From NCBI GenBank assembly GCA_963662175.1, contig OY759221.1:21935027-21999026 (forward strand): a DNA stretch of 64,000 nucleotides. Direction: 5' to 3'. Origin of the DNA: Aradus depressus. Lineage: Eukaryota; Arthropoda; Insecta; Hemiptera; Aradidae. A program made the position numbers and the translations under genes. Under the pieces are notes generated by a model. The model had not been told where the DNA came from and ran no database searches. It saw only the letters and a list, made by a program, of their open reading frames with translations. Below, in pieces: positions 53,682-63,790 of this stretch (position 1 is its first letter; every line of letters begins with the position of its first letter).

Positions 53682-54815
53682 TTAACTAGCTGCTTTTTTA
53701 TATAAAATGCTTTCTTAAAAACCTCCTAAAATCACGTTTGTTAAATCATTTTTGCAAATACTTCAGAAAGTATGTGTTTTTACCAAAAAGTACTGTAAAT
53801 AAACTTTGTAGATAATTAAATTACCTTTCTGACGGGTCTATAATGTTTTTTTTACGTTACATATGTTCTGAGTTAACCGGTCCTAAAAGTATGAAAAACT
53901 GTTTTTTTTGCAAGTGATGAGCGTTTTTAAAAATTGCCTTAATTTACACAGCTTATTTCTAAAGTTCTCTTTGCCCATTGGTTTTCCCTAGAAGATGAAA
54001 GGAGAAACAGAAGGTGAAAAGAAAATGGACAACTTTGTGAATTTCATTTTATTTCATGAAAATCGCTTTTTATAAAAAAAAGCAGTTGAGCATCACTTAC
54101 ATAAGCGCACGGTTGAAGTGAAATTTCTTTTGTCTTCATTAACCATGCGAATTAATTATTAAAAATGATTTTATTTTTATTATAAGTATCAAGCATTTTA
54201 TAGTACGTAAATTTTAGGTGAGAACCTGGCCTAATACCTCCACGTGTACCTTCAAATTTTTATGTGTAAATTGAATTAAATTAAATTTGAACAGAAACAT
54301 TTTAATCAATAAAAAATCAATACTTTTAATGAATTTTAATAATTAAAATATATAAATGGACCGCAATTATTAAAAGTTACCTTTATGTTGACTTTCTGTT
54401 TGCTGTACTTGATTTTGTCTTGCACGGAATTGACGAACACGTTCTGTTGATGTTTTTGGCATTTTTGACTATTTAACACTAACTCAGAATCCCATCACCG
54501 ACCTAAACTAGTAGTTGACTTGTACGCATGCGCTACTCATCCCCCTCCTTAGCGTTTCATGTTTGATTTTTTATGTTGAAGTAATTCTGATTCACTAGTC
54601 TAGCTAAACAAGTTTCCTTGCAAAAAAACTAAATAATGATTCTTGAAAATGTCTTCAGTAAAAACTAACATTCCCGATGGATTTTGGGCTTTAATTATTT
54701 TTTGGAAGCAAATATATTTAGGGTGAGGGCTTTCGGTTGTTACAACATCCTCAGACCCTTTAAAAATCACATACAGTATCAACAATGCAACCAATGTACA
54801 TAATAATATACTTAT
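53682..54815. other. AT-rich intergenic DNA
   Basis: No recognised gene or repeat. Confidence 0.4.
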
Positions 54816-55155
54816 AGGTTAGGTTTTATGACTCATGTCCGGGCTTTAACTACGAGGTCATATCGCCTACTACCAGAGCTTTGGTCACTCTGGTGGACAT
54901 GAGCCCAACTCTACTGTGGGTGTCCTAAATTTTGCCTACTCTAAATTTTTATTCACCTAGGGCAGGTGTCTTTAACGAGTACCTAACATCGTACAGGCTC
55001 GGGACCATCGCTTAACGTCCCATCCGAAGGATGGCGTGCTTAAGTTTATTTTACCTCCCAGATAAAATAAACTAAGGGCCTCGGTCGGGTTTCGAACCCA
55101 CATTCTTGAGCTCAGAAGACAAGCACTCATACCACTGAGCTACCGGCGCTCTCTA
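54816..55155 (-). mobile_element. SINE-A copy, full length
   Basis: Reverse copy: tail TATAGGTTAGGTTTTATGAC, complete body, head ending CTGAGCTACCGGCGCTCTC. The stretch GAGCGCTCTTTC is shortened to GAGCTTTG. Confidence 0.94.
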
Positions 55156-55917
55156 ATATTATTATATATTATGTTCACAGAAACACTTTTTTTTATTTGA
55201 CTTACTCATAAGTTAATTAGTTACCTACAATTTTTATTACTTTCTTAAACATTCTGAGCGTTTTATTTCATATCTTTTTGATAAACTTTAATATATAATT
55301 TTGAGAAGACTTAATAAAAAAAAAGTGCATTCTTATAAAATGCATAATATAAAATAATATTATTATGTAAATTGGTTACATTGTTGATTATATTGTAACT
55401 GCTTTATAAAGGGTCTAAGGATGGTCTAACAACCAGCAAGAGCTCACCCTAAATATATATCTTGTGGGGGAAAATACTACATTTTTCTTTTCCTAGAAAT
55501 GAATTTCGTTGGCTTTCCAGAATAGTATTCCATTCTTTAAAGGAATCCTGGAAAATTATTCCATGCTTTCAGGGGAGTATTTCCGGGAAGAATTCCAATT
55601 ATATGTTTTTTTTTTTTTTCCTTGGGGTGCCAAATGGAAAAGGTTTAGGAGCCTCTGTTATGAATTATACTATAGAGAAGTGTTCTTGCATGCGTTAGTT
55701 CCAATCTTGAGAATTTCAGAAAAATGGGCCTATAAGAGTTTTGGAGAGGTTGGGCGCTGTTAGTATCCGTTAGGTTATGGTGTAGTTATAGCAATTATTG
55801 CAAACATTTAAGCACAATTATCTCATAAATTGGATAAAAATTATGAATTGTTTCAGAATATCCTAATTCATTATTTCATATACATTTGTATCCAGATAAA
55901 CGACATCAAAAAGAAAA
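55156..55917. other. Unannotated stretch
   Basis: Overlapping short frames at 55462-55763 show no recognised domain. Confidence 0.3.
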
Positions 55918-56430
55918 AAAAAACATTAAGGCGTAGTCAAGGTCCACGCCGTAGATTTTCCGTGAAAATGTCGGGATAAAATCATTTTTCATTTTATTTT
56001 CGATGCTGTCGTAGCTCTTGCATTTGCTCGGCACGACATCTTTAATTTTTTTGCAATTTTCAATTTAATACCGATTTTTACATATATTTCGGTGAATATT
56101 TTTATTGTTTCACTTTGAGTCCTAGTAGTGCTCCTCAAGCTCTTTACAATGACACCCGAATTGACGTCCCATCTAAACGCGTTATCACGCTACACTAATT
56201 TCTTATTTTACACAACGCTTATTCGCAACAATCATCCGCCGGCGCCCACACTAGCCCGATAACGTCACAGGCAAAAAAAAACACGTAGAGACATGCTCTA
56301 TCCATTGTGACCTCAACCGTTGTTATCGCATTATTAGTCTCGTAGTTCTATCGATTGAAATCTGACGGTACTTTGTAATACAAGAAAGTTCACTGTGCTT
56401 AACGAGCGAATAGACGTTTTCACGTCAAAA
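55918..56430 (-). repeat. Second copy of the 10197-10789 repeat
   Basis: Same ends (ACATTAAGGCGTAGTCAAGG and AACGAGCGAATAGACGTTTT) and high identity with 10197-10789, but with most of the basic ORF deleted between GCTCGGCAC and GACATCTTTAATT and ~35 bp of extra sequence near the left end. It lies between two A-runs. Confidence 0.8.
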
Positions 56431-56756
56431 AAAAAAAGTCCGGTTAAGAGAATTTTACCCCAGAGTGTTCATTTTTCACCAGATGTTTATGTTTTCCGAC
56501 CTAATAATTTAATTAGGTCTAATTAAAAAAAAATATTAGTCTTATGTGTGTTTGTGAACTTCCTTCATTGCTTACCTATCTCATGAGTGTTTTACTTCAA
56601 GTATGAGCTAGAAACAAATCCCTACAGAAGCTACAAAAAACTGCACTAAATTCAAAACAAATGAGAAGTTTATCCTGCCTTTAAGAGACCCCGCCCTAGA
56701 TTACTGGATTACCCTTTTTATCCTTTCTACGTTATAGTTTCTTGGGCGCCATATAA

Positions 56757-56770
56757 CGTCAGTTATCCAC
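56757..56770 (+). promoter_or_regulatory. Candidate initiator for the polyQ exon
   Basis: CGTCAGTTATCC with A+1 at 56761 fits the arthropod TCAGTT initiator and would give a 96-nt 5' leader before the ATG at 56857. No TATA box or DPE was seen at the right distance. Confidence 0.3.
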
Positions 56771-56856
56771 CGCGGTTTCTCGCTCCCTCTCTTCTTGGTC
56801 TGATAGCGCTAACTGTTTCCAAAGAGGTGCTTCGGGAGAAGAGCGGATGATGCCCG

Positions 56857-57003
56857 ATGGACGCAGCATCGGCGGCCCTTGAGGACCTGTTTGGCGAGGA
56901 AGAGGAAGATCGCGGGGGGCGGTGGGTGGTTGACGGAGTTTCGACAAGCTCGCCGCCCCCCTCCACATCCCCCCGCAACTCACCGCTTCCCCAGCAACAA
57001 CAA

Positions 57004-57035
<32 letters not shown>

Positions 57036-57055
57036 ACAAGGCAATTCCATCCGAG
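56857..57055 (+). CDS. Candidate first coding exon, acidic plus polyglutamine
   Basis: The ATG follows an in-frame TGA at 56848 and encodes 66 residues. These are an acidic start (MDAASAALEDLFGEEEED), a Ser/Pro stretch (STSSPPPSTSPRNSPLP), 16 Gln coded by mixed CAA/CAG, and GNSIR. It ends at a donor, CCGAG|GTACC (GT at 57056-57057), phase 1. The exon and ~100 bp before it are strikingly GC-rich. PolyQ with acidic and S/P segments is usual for transcription or chromatin regulators, but I do not recognise the protein. No second exon was found. Confidence 0.6.
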
Positions 57056-57304
57056 GTACCTTTTTCCATTTGCAATTTATTTTGTGAGAAGGCATTCCTT
57101 TTTTACTCTCTTTTAGTATAAGGAAAAATTTAATTACTGAAATATTCTTAATTAAGATTCCATTGTTAATTGACGTATCTTGGGGGACCAACGACGTAAG
57201 GTGCTGTTTCTGGAAAGCTTTTCCCTTCCATATTTCCATAAAATTTTCATGAGATTTTCATTTCTATAAGAGAACGTAAGGCAAGTCTATAAAACTGTTA
57301 ATTT
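57056..57304. other. Probable start of an intron
   Basis: Composition returns abruptly to AT-rich after the donor. No feature seen. Confidence 0.4.
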
Positions 57305-57560
57305 TATTTTCTTATACCTTTAACATAAGGAAATTCTATAATCATGTGAAAAGATCGAGTTTTCCAATAGAACTTCACGGTATTCTGAACGCGTTTCGAC
57401 TAATTTTTGTGATAATGTCTGTACGCTTGTCTTGTGTGCGTCTCCGCGGGTACGTTATTGGAACATTATGAACGCTTTAACTCAAAAATGATAACATTAT
57501 AGGCCGAAATCGGACGGAAAATAAGATCACTTTACTTCTTGGCCTAAATACATTTTGTAA
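57305..57560 (-). repeat. Second hairpin-ended family, copy 3
   Basis: TTTTCTTATACCTTTAACATAAGGAAA (hairpin end, about 57308-57334), then GATCGAGTTTTCCAATAGAA and CTTTAACTCAAAAATGATAA. It lacks the opposite end. Confidence 0.55.
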
Positions 57561-57724
57561 GATACTACTTATATTTATTATACAACAGTAGACATTTATA
57601 TTTTATACACAATTTCATGCCGAAACCCGTTTTAAAATTGCGACTTGAAACACTTTTTTTGACTTGATTTAAGCGAAAACTGTTAGTTATATCGAACAAT
57701 TTGTTCTTACCAAAACTTGTAAAT

Positions 57725-57905
57725 TTCCAACTGTCAGTATGCCCTCAGATTTGAGATAAGACCAACACGAACAAAATAAACCACATACAATTTATTTTCA
57801 AAACAATATTAATGAGTTTCTGCATTATAAAAATTGTTTCTTGATTCAATGCATTTTTCAGAATTACAAAATAAAAATCTGGGTAGCCAGAAACTGAATT
57901 CTACT
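57725..57905. repeat. Fragments shared with 44850-44910 and 18905-19225
   Basis: CCCTCAGATTTGAGATAAGA resembles 44864-44883, and TTTTTCAGAATTACAAAATA ... GGTAGCCAGAAACTG resembles 19169-19216. The families are unknown. Confidence 0.5.
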
Positions 57906-58046
57906 ATTCTCCGATTCACGTGTGCCGATTTCATAAGGTCATGAAATTTCTATCTTTAATTTTTATAATGAAATTTTAAATTTATAGTAATAATGTTTCG
58001 TAAATTTTGTAACTAAACCCTATTATTATATTATATTTAAATTTGT

Positions 58047-59045
58047 ATTCCATATCTCCCAATTATTCGACTTAATGCATTTTAGCACAAAAAGGATCTG
58101 TCATCTTGGAAATATCAGTTCATATATATTATTTCATTGTAAGGACGTGTCAATTTTGACTTGTCACTGCATAAATACATATTTCCGTATTTCTTTACTG
58201 ACTCATAGTTCCGATGTATTTATTTACATTGTATTATAAGAATCATTTGTATCACTTATAATAATTATAATAAAAAGGATATAAACTATTAGTCGAATTA
58301 TTTTTATTATTCAAATCGTTCATTAACTGGTAGTTATTGTTTACTGAACATGAAAGTGTATTTTATGTTAATTTATAGATATTTAGTTGACTATTATTAA
58401 TTTTCTGAATGGTTCTTCATTCAAGTACAATTTTAGCAAAAAATATTAAATAAAAAAATTGTTTTCTGTAAATATTGATTCTTATCAGTTTTTACTTCAC
58501 CTGCTATGCGAAATTTATGTACATATTAGGTATAGTTGAGTTTTCACAGATATGTTTTGTTTTTCCTACCCCAGAGGCCAAAAAAATTAAAAAGAAAATT
58601 AATTTATGTGTGTTTCAATTTGAGATCTCTATTCTTAACGTATTGTTTTCTCTCATCTTCTTTTCTATCCTTTCACTAATTTGAGACCTTTCCTCTTCCC
58701 TATCCTTTTCTTATTGGTTTTCTCTTTCACCGTATTTTCTATCTTTTCACTGAATTGAGACCTTCCCTCTTCCCTATCATTTTCTTATTGGTTTTCTCTC
58801 TCACCGTCTTTTATATTCTTTCACTAATTTGAGACTTTCTCTATCCTATTCTTATTGGGTTTCTCTCGATATCTCCCGATTATTTGATTTAATGCACAGC
58901 GCAAAATGGATCTGCCATCTTGAAAATATCAGTTCAGATATAATATTTCATTGTATGGACGCTTGTCTCAATTTTGACTTGTCACTGCATGAATAAATAT
59001 TTTCCTTACTGACTCATAGTTCCGATGTATTTATTTATTTATATT
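58047..59045. repeat. Two ~185-bp direct repeats 820 bp apart
   Basis: 58047-58232 and 58865-59045 share CATCTTG(G)AAATATCAGTTCA, TTTTGACTTGTCACTGCAT and CTGACTCATAGTTCCGATGT at matching spacing, with moderate divergence. Between them lie AT-rich DNA and an ~80-bp tandem repeat. The pair could be terminal repeats of a non-coding LTR-like element or a duplicated segment. Confidence 0.7.
58610..58860. repeat. ~80-bp tandem repeat, three units
   Basis: Units contain TTTCACTAATTTGAGACCTT and TTCTTATTGGTTTTCTCT. Plus strand is pyrimidine-rich. Confidence 0.8.
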
Positions 59046-59554
59046 AGAAATGAGTTGCTTTGAGCAGAGATTGGATTTGATCCGGCCTTTTTTATATATT
59101 TGGTTTGCTGCGAAATTTGCCCTACTAAATTTTGACCAGCTCACTAAACTGAATTTCGCTCACAAAATTGATTCTTCTTAGCCATTAAACTGATTATGAA
59201 CACTTATCTTTATCCGAAGAAAACCGACAAGTTTTCCACCAACGAAAACGTTAAGGAAGGGAATTAACTTATCGATCCTGAGTATTGCGTGTTCCTAAAC
59301 CAGAGATATATCTATCCAAACTCCTTTCCTGGGAGGGAGTTTCTAGCCAGTCCACGTGCCCATAAAGCAATTTCTTTTTGTCTGAAAATGAAATTTCCGT
59401 ACATAAAATGAATATTTTCTGTTTAGTTTTTGTACGATAATTTACTTTTTTCCTAATTTCAAATTCATCTTCTAAGGCTACATGTGGAATACATAATATG
59501 GCATTTGAAGTTTATAATATAATGTAATAATGTGTAGTGAAAAAAAAAGAAAGT
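59046..59554. other. Unannotated stretch
   Basis: Nothing recognised. Confidence 0.35.
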
Positions 59555-59935
59555 TGTCGGTGAATCACCCTGTACTTCCCCAGTGCGAATTAACCAAATA
59601 TGTTTTCGTTCTCCTCAAACCAATTTACCAATTTTGTTGATAATCAATAGGTGTCTTAGTCCGGATATTGAACCATCACACATTTTTGTGTTGATACATC
59701 GATACATCGACAATAGGGTTTTTGAGTTAGGCCTCCCCTTATCTAATCTTCCATTTCTCTTTGATCCTCCCATTTCCAACATTTTGCTGATTTGTTTGGA
59801 AATTGATAAGTGTCGTCCTTAAGAGGTTTATGGTTTACATTTAAAACTTCATGTCGATACTTTCTTTACATCGGAAGTTATTGAGGGTTTTGTCTTCAGT
59901 CGCCCTCTTCCCTTTGACAAAATAAAAAGTAAAAA
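59555..59935 (+). repeat. HER copy, left two-thirds
   Basis: Forward: TTGTCGGTGAATCACCCTG, TACTTCCCCAGTGCGAATTA, GTTGATAATCAATAGGTGTC, CTTTACATCGGAAGTTATTG. Confidence 0.8.
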
Positions 59936-60059
59936 TATTATAATTACTTAATTGTTTTTATACAAATAAAAAGATTTTATAATTAACTAGTTTAATATAT
60001 CTTTGGTTTTGTTCAAAATAATCCTAATAATCCCTTGATAAAGAAAATAATTCATATTC

Positions 60060-60305
60060 GACATTAAACCTTATATAAATATCCAGAACCTTATAAGGGC
60101 GACATCTATTAATTTTCAGCGGAATCCGCCAAAAGAATGATGGCTCAACTCAAAAACCTCAATAACTAACTGCCAATGGAATGAATGCATAGAAACGAAA
60201 TTTTATATGAACATTGAGAAGAATAGACGCCCTTTCGAATGTTAGCCAAATCAGCTAGTGTGGGGAAAGAGGATAAAGTGGGCTTAACTTCAAAACCCTT
60301 AGTTT
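60060..60305 (-). repeat. HER fragment
   Basis: Reverse modules: CAGAACCTTATAAGGGCGAC; CAATAACTAACTGCCAATGG. No termini. Confidence 0.7.
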
Positions 60306-60317
60306 ATTTTAAAAAAA

Positions 60318-61005
60318 TGAGCTGAGGAAGTTTTTTGTATTTGAACTCGTTTAAAGGTTAAACAAACAAACACATACGTATATTTTTGTATTTGAACTTG
60401 TTTAAAGGTTAAACAAACAAACACATACGTATATTTTTGTATTTGAACTCGTTTAAAGGTTAAACAAACAAACACATACGTATATTTTTGTATTTGAACT
60501 CGTTTAAAGGTTAAACAAACAAACCCATACGTATATTTTTCTATTTGAACTCGTTTAAAGGTTAAACAAACAAACCCATACATATATTTTTGTATTTGAA
60601 CTCGTTTAAAGGTTAAACAAACAAACACATACGTATATATTTTTGTATTTGAACTCGTTTAAAGGTTAAAAAAACAAACCCATACATATATTTTTGTATT
60701 TGAACTCGTTTAAAGGTTAAACAAACAAACACATACGTATATATTTGTATTTGAACTCGTTTAAAGGTTAAACAAACAAACACATACGTATATTTTTGTA
60801 TTTGAACTCGTTTAAAGGTTAAACAAACAAACACATACGTATATTTTTGTATTTGAACTCGTTTAAAGGTTAAACAAACAAACACATACGTATATTTTTG
60901 TATTTGAACTCCTTTAAAGGTTTAACAAACAAACCCATACATATATTTTTGTATTTGAACTCGTTTAAAGGTTAAACAAACAAACAAACATACGTATATT
61001 TTTCG
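60318..61005. repeat. 51-bp tandem array
   Basis: About 13 units of 51 bp (GTATTTGAACTCGTTTAAAG; GTTAAACAAACAAACACATA). Because 51 is 17 codons, two long minus-strand frames read a repeating FVCLTFKRVQIQKYTYV peptide; the frames break where a unit length changes (60635, 60740) and have no start context, so they are not taken as genes. Confidence 0.95.
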
Positions 61006-61009
61006 AATT

Positions 61010-61545
61010 TTACTTCCCTAGCTATACGAAGTATAGGGAAAGTACCTACATACCTACTACCGATTACATGGTCAACAAGTCGATGCTTAGTTTTCAACGG
61101 AATTTCATGTTTTCATACCTCTAGATCTCAAATATGAAAAAAAAAAACACTATGTCTGTGTGTGTGTCTGTGAACACGATACCTCCCGATAGAATGAATG
61201 TATCGACACAAAATTTTATATGTGGATTCAGAATCTTCTAACATCGAGACCTATTGTTTTTCAGCCAAATCGACCTAAGGAATGGAGGGGATAAGGAGGG
61301 AGGCTTAACCCAAAAACTCTAATAACTGCCGTTGTAGTGAATGTATCAGCAAAACATTTCATATGTGAATTCAAATAAGGACGACACGTTTATTGAACAA
61401 CAGAAGGAAGGGTTGAATCAGGGGGTGGGCTCAACTCAAAAACCCCAATAACTGCCGACATAATGAATGTATCGAAATTACATTTCGTGAGTAATAATTC
61501 TGGGGAAGTACATTGCCGGTGATTCACTTGTGACATTTTTATTTA
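61010..61545 (-). repeat. HER copy, full length with both termini
   Basis: Starts ACTTCCCTAGCTATACGAAG (the hairpin end TATACGAAGTATAGGGAAAGT follows). Then come GAGTTTTCAACGGAATTTCA; a GT-rich spacer; three modules with ATGAATGTATCGACACAAAA and CAATAACTGCCG; and CTGGGGAAGTACATTGCCGG with GTGATTCACTTGTGAC at the far end. Both ends contain ACTTCCCC in inverted orientation. Confidence 0.92.
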
Positions 61546-61900
61546 TTATTATTATTATTTTTTTGGAGGAGGAGCTTAGCAAATTTAGCAAGCTAGGCAC
61601 GTGGCCCACGAGCAAAAAAACAAAAAAAAACCACCGACATGGCTGAGCAAAGTGGTGCCAATTGTCTTCTTTAAATTATGCAAATGAGGATTCCTTTTTA
61701 TTGTTGGGGGAAGTTCGAAAATGCAGAAGAGTACCGACAACTATGAGGTGACTGAACTTGGACCATTCCAAGGTGTGGGTCTAAGGTCCCGTCATAGCAC
61801 AGGAATGTTTAACGGTCCCATGGGTCTTCTTCATGGTAACATGCTCTAAATATTAAAGAAATTGTATGCGCCTTCGTTTGCGGCCCCTACAAAAAAAATT
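61546..61900. other. Unannotated stretch, mixed composition
   Basis: An (ATT)n/T-run at 61549-61565 is followed by ~300 bp of less AT-rich sequence (GGTCCCGTCATAGCACAGGA). It may be a LINE-like fragment on minus with the trinucleotide tail at its 3' end. No frame supports this. Confidence 0.3.
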
Positions 61901-61904
61901 AAAT

Positions 61905-62130
61905 ATGTTATATGGAAATTACCAGGACTTTCTTATACCAACCACGCTTACAGATCTCTCTCTCTCACTCTTCTCAAAATCATTTCATATTGGCAGTAAT
62001 TTTTGTTTCATTGTACAGCATAATTCTATGGGTGGCCACATTTGTCATAAAAATTAACAATGATAAAAACATATTTTATAATACAATGCTATGCGATACA
62101 ATTTAAACAACCTCAGGAAATTTATTTTTC
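61905..62130 (-). repeat. Second hairpin-ended family, copy 4
   Basis: ACTTTCTTATACCAACCACG and TTTGTTTCATTGTACAGCAT match 42960-43110 in order. Confidence 0.5.
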
Positions 62131-62279
62131 ACTGTTTTGAGGCGCTGTAACTTTTGTCATATCTGTCAAATCTCAAATCTGTCGACTTACTAGCGATTCG
62201 ATATTTAATAAGGAACAAGTTTGATTTGAGCAAATGTTTCGATAGGACAAACCGTTTTCGGGTAAATCAAGGACAATTC

Positions 62280-62490
62280 TAAAAATATGTGTTTAAAAAT
62301 TAGATTTCATAGCTACAATCCGTTTGTGCGATAGAGCGCTCACATCTTTACAATCACATGCACACAGATACACACACACACACACACACAGACAGACATA
62401 TCGCGAAAATGATCGGAACCTCAGGGAAACCTCGATCTTGGGATTTTCGCACGATTACAATACTTCCTTATACTATAGTTATAAGAAAGT
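62280..62490 (+). repeat. Second hairpin-ended family, copy 5
   Basis: Contains a (CA)n run (62370-62390), CCTCGATCTTGGGATTTTCG, CACGATTACAATACTTCCTT, and the hairpin ACTTCCTTATACTATAGTTATAAGAAAGT at 62462-62490. The forward order parallels the HER right end (CCGATTACATAACTTCCCC plus hairpin). Confidence 0.65.
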
Positions 62491-62506
62491 AATATGTATA
62501 TATATA

Positions 62507-63400
62507 CAGGGTGTAACAAGTCGAGAGGGCGATACTGAGGGATCTTATAGTAAACTTAATTCTGAACAAAAAAGTTCCTATAAACATAGGTCCGCAAATG
62601 CTTTGTTTAAAAGTTATAATAAAAAAACTGCAGGGCAAAGAAAGAAATACCTGCAATTGGTATAAGGGATTAGGATCTGAATAGGGTTCAAGGTTCAATA
62701 CCATTCATGTTTATGAATGTTGGGTTCTACTTCAATGCAACTAATCTCATTTATTGTGAATCAGTTTTGCATAAAATGCTGCGAATGTTCACCGCTATCT
62801 CCTTTCGCCAATATTTCTTCCTGCCCGATTCAATTCGGATGCAATGCTAAATCTATTGGAAAATGATCTAGTGGACATCCTATTGAACCTGCGAGTACAT
62901 AGTTGGTTTCAAATGGATGGATGCCCAGCACATAATGGCAGAGTCATTCGTGATTGGATGGACAGAAATTATTCAAAGAGATGGATCGGACGCTTTGGAC
63001 CAGTAAGATGGCCTGCAAGAAGTCCCGACTTAACGCCCATGGATTTTTACGTTTGGGGGGCGTTAAAAACTAACGTTTATTCGCAATCTGTAAACACTAA
63101 GAACTGGTTGAACGGATTCAGAGCTCTTGTGACGAAATGAGAGGACAGGAACAAGAGGTACTAACAGCCATAAATTCAGTTGCCCGGAGATGTCAATTAT
63201 GTGTACGACAACAGGGAAGACATTTTGAACAATTATTGTAGTTACTCTTTACTTTCAAGTGATTAGTGTTGTATTAGCGTCTTTTTATTATAACGTTTAA
63301 ACAAAGCATTTGCGGACCTATGTTTATAGGAACTTTTTTGTTCAGAATTAAGTTTACTATAAGATCCCTAAGTATCGCCCTGTCGACTTGTTACACCCTG
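62507..63400 (+). mobile_element. mariner-like element with ~120-bp TIRs
   Basis: The 894-bp element begins CAGGGTGTAACAAGTCGA and ends TCGACTTGTTACACCCTG, flanked by TA. The terminal inverted repeats extend about 120 bp (to AAGCATTTGCGGACC and beyond) with only a few mismatches, so the insertion is fairly young. The transposase gene between them is reduced to its C-terminal half. Confidence 0.95.
62700..63239 (+). pseudogene. mariner transposase, C-terminal half, DD41D-type spacing
   Basis: An open 98-aa frame (62844-63140) follows degraded sequence with YFFLPDSIRM. It holds the second catalytic Asp in WFQMDGCPAH and the third in RSPDLTPMDF; the two are separated by 41 residues, the spacing reported for rosa-like (DD41D) mariners. 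Downstream, after a shift near 63139, EMRGQEQEVLTAINSVARRC and QGRHFEQLL complete the C-terminus to a stop at 63239. The N-terminal HTH and first Asp are missing, so it is inactive. Confidence 0.85.
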
Positions 63401-63486
63401 TATATATAATTTTTTTTTTTGGTTGAAAATCAATAATAATATTTATTTTCGATAAACCATAACATGGTAATAATAATACATGATCA

Positions 63487-63790
63487 TAAAAATAAGTAAT
63501 TAGATTTATCAGCCCAACATATTTTTTTATTTTTACCACAACTAGTTTCGGCAATTTGCCATCTTCAGGTGGTGAATCTTACTAGAGAAGAGGTCAAGGG
63601 ACACGTTCGAGTATAATCAGGGACCAGCTGGACACTCCCAGTGTCCACTCCCAGTGTCCAGCTGGTCCCTGATGATACTCGAACGTGTCCCTTGACCTCT
63701 TCTCTAGTAAGATTCACCAAATTGCCGAAACTAGTTGTGGTAAAAATAAAAAAATATGTTGGACTGATAAATCTAATTACTTATTTAACA
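63487..63790. mobile_element. Penelope-like palindrome 1
   Basis: Arms of ~140-150 bp meet around CCCAGTGTCCACTCCCAGTG (63637-63656). Both arms contain CTTACTAGAGAAGAGGTCAA and TGCCGAAACTAGTTGTGG (in opposite strands), then AAAATAAAAAAATATGTTGG. The left arm keeps a 13-nt segment (ACCTGAAGATGGC) that the right arm has lost at 63718/63719. Apart from that, mismatches are very few. Confidence 0.92.
63535..63573 (-). ncRNA. Hammerhead ribozyme, complete core
   Basis: Minus strand, 63573 to 63535. Stem I 5' strand is ACCAC (63573-63569), then CUGAAGA (63568-63562), one extra U, stem II GGCA-AAU-UGCC (63560-63550), GAAA (63549-63546), C, loop UA, G, U, cleavage-site U (63540), and stem I 3' strand GUGGU (63539-63535). 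Stem I has five Watson-Crick pairs, stem II four, stem III two (A-U, C-G). Short stem III is usual for hammerheads in Penelope-like elements. The expected cleavage is after U17 in GUU. Not tested here. Confidence 0.8.

Noticed and set aside
56763..57239. 158-aa minus-strand ORF with a polycysteine tract
   Set aside because: It is the antisense shadow of the CAG/CAA run in the polyQ exon; the plus frame has a better start, donor and composition.
60299..60885. Two long minus-strand frames of repeating FVCLTFKRVQIQKYTY
   Set aside because: They are read from a 51-bp tandem array; open frames are expected from a period divisible by three.
63670..63690. Additional hammerhead core at CTGATGATACTCGAAC
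   Set aside because: CUGAUGA is present but it is followed by GAAC instead of GAAA and no stem II or stem I can be formed.
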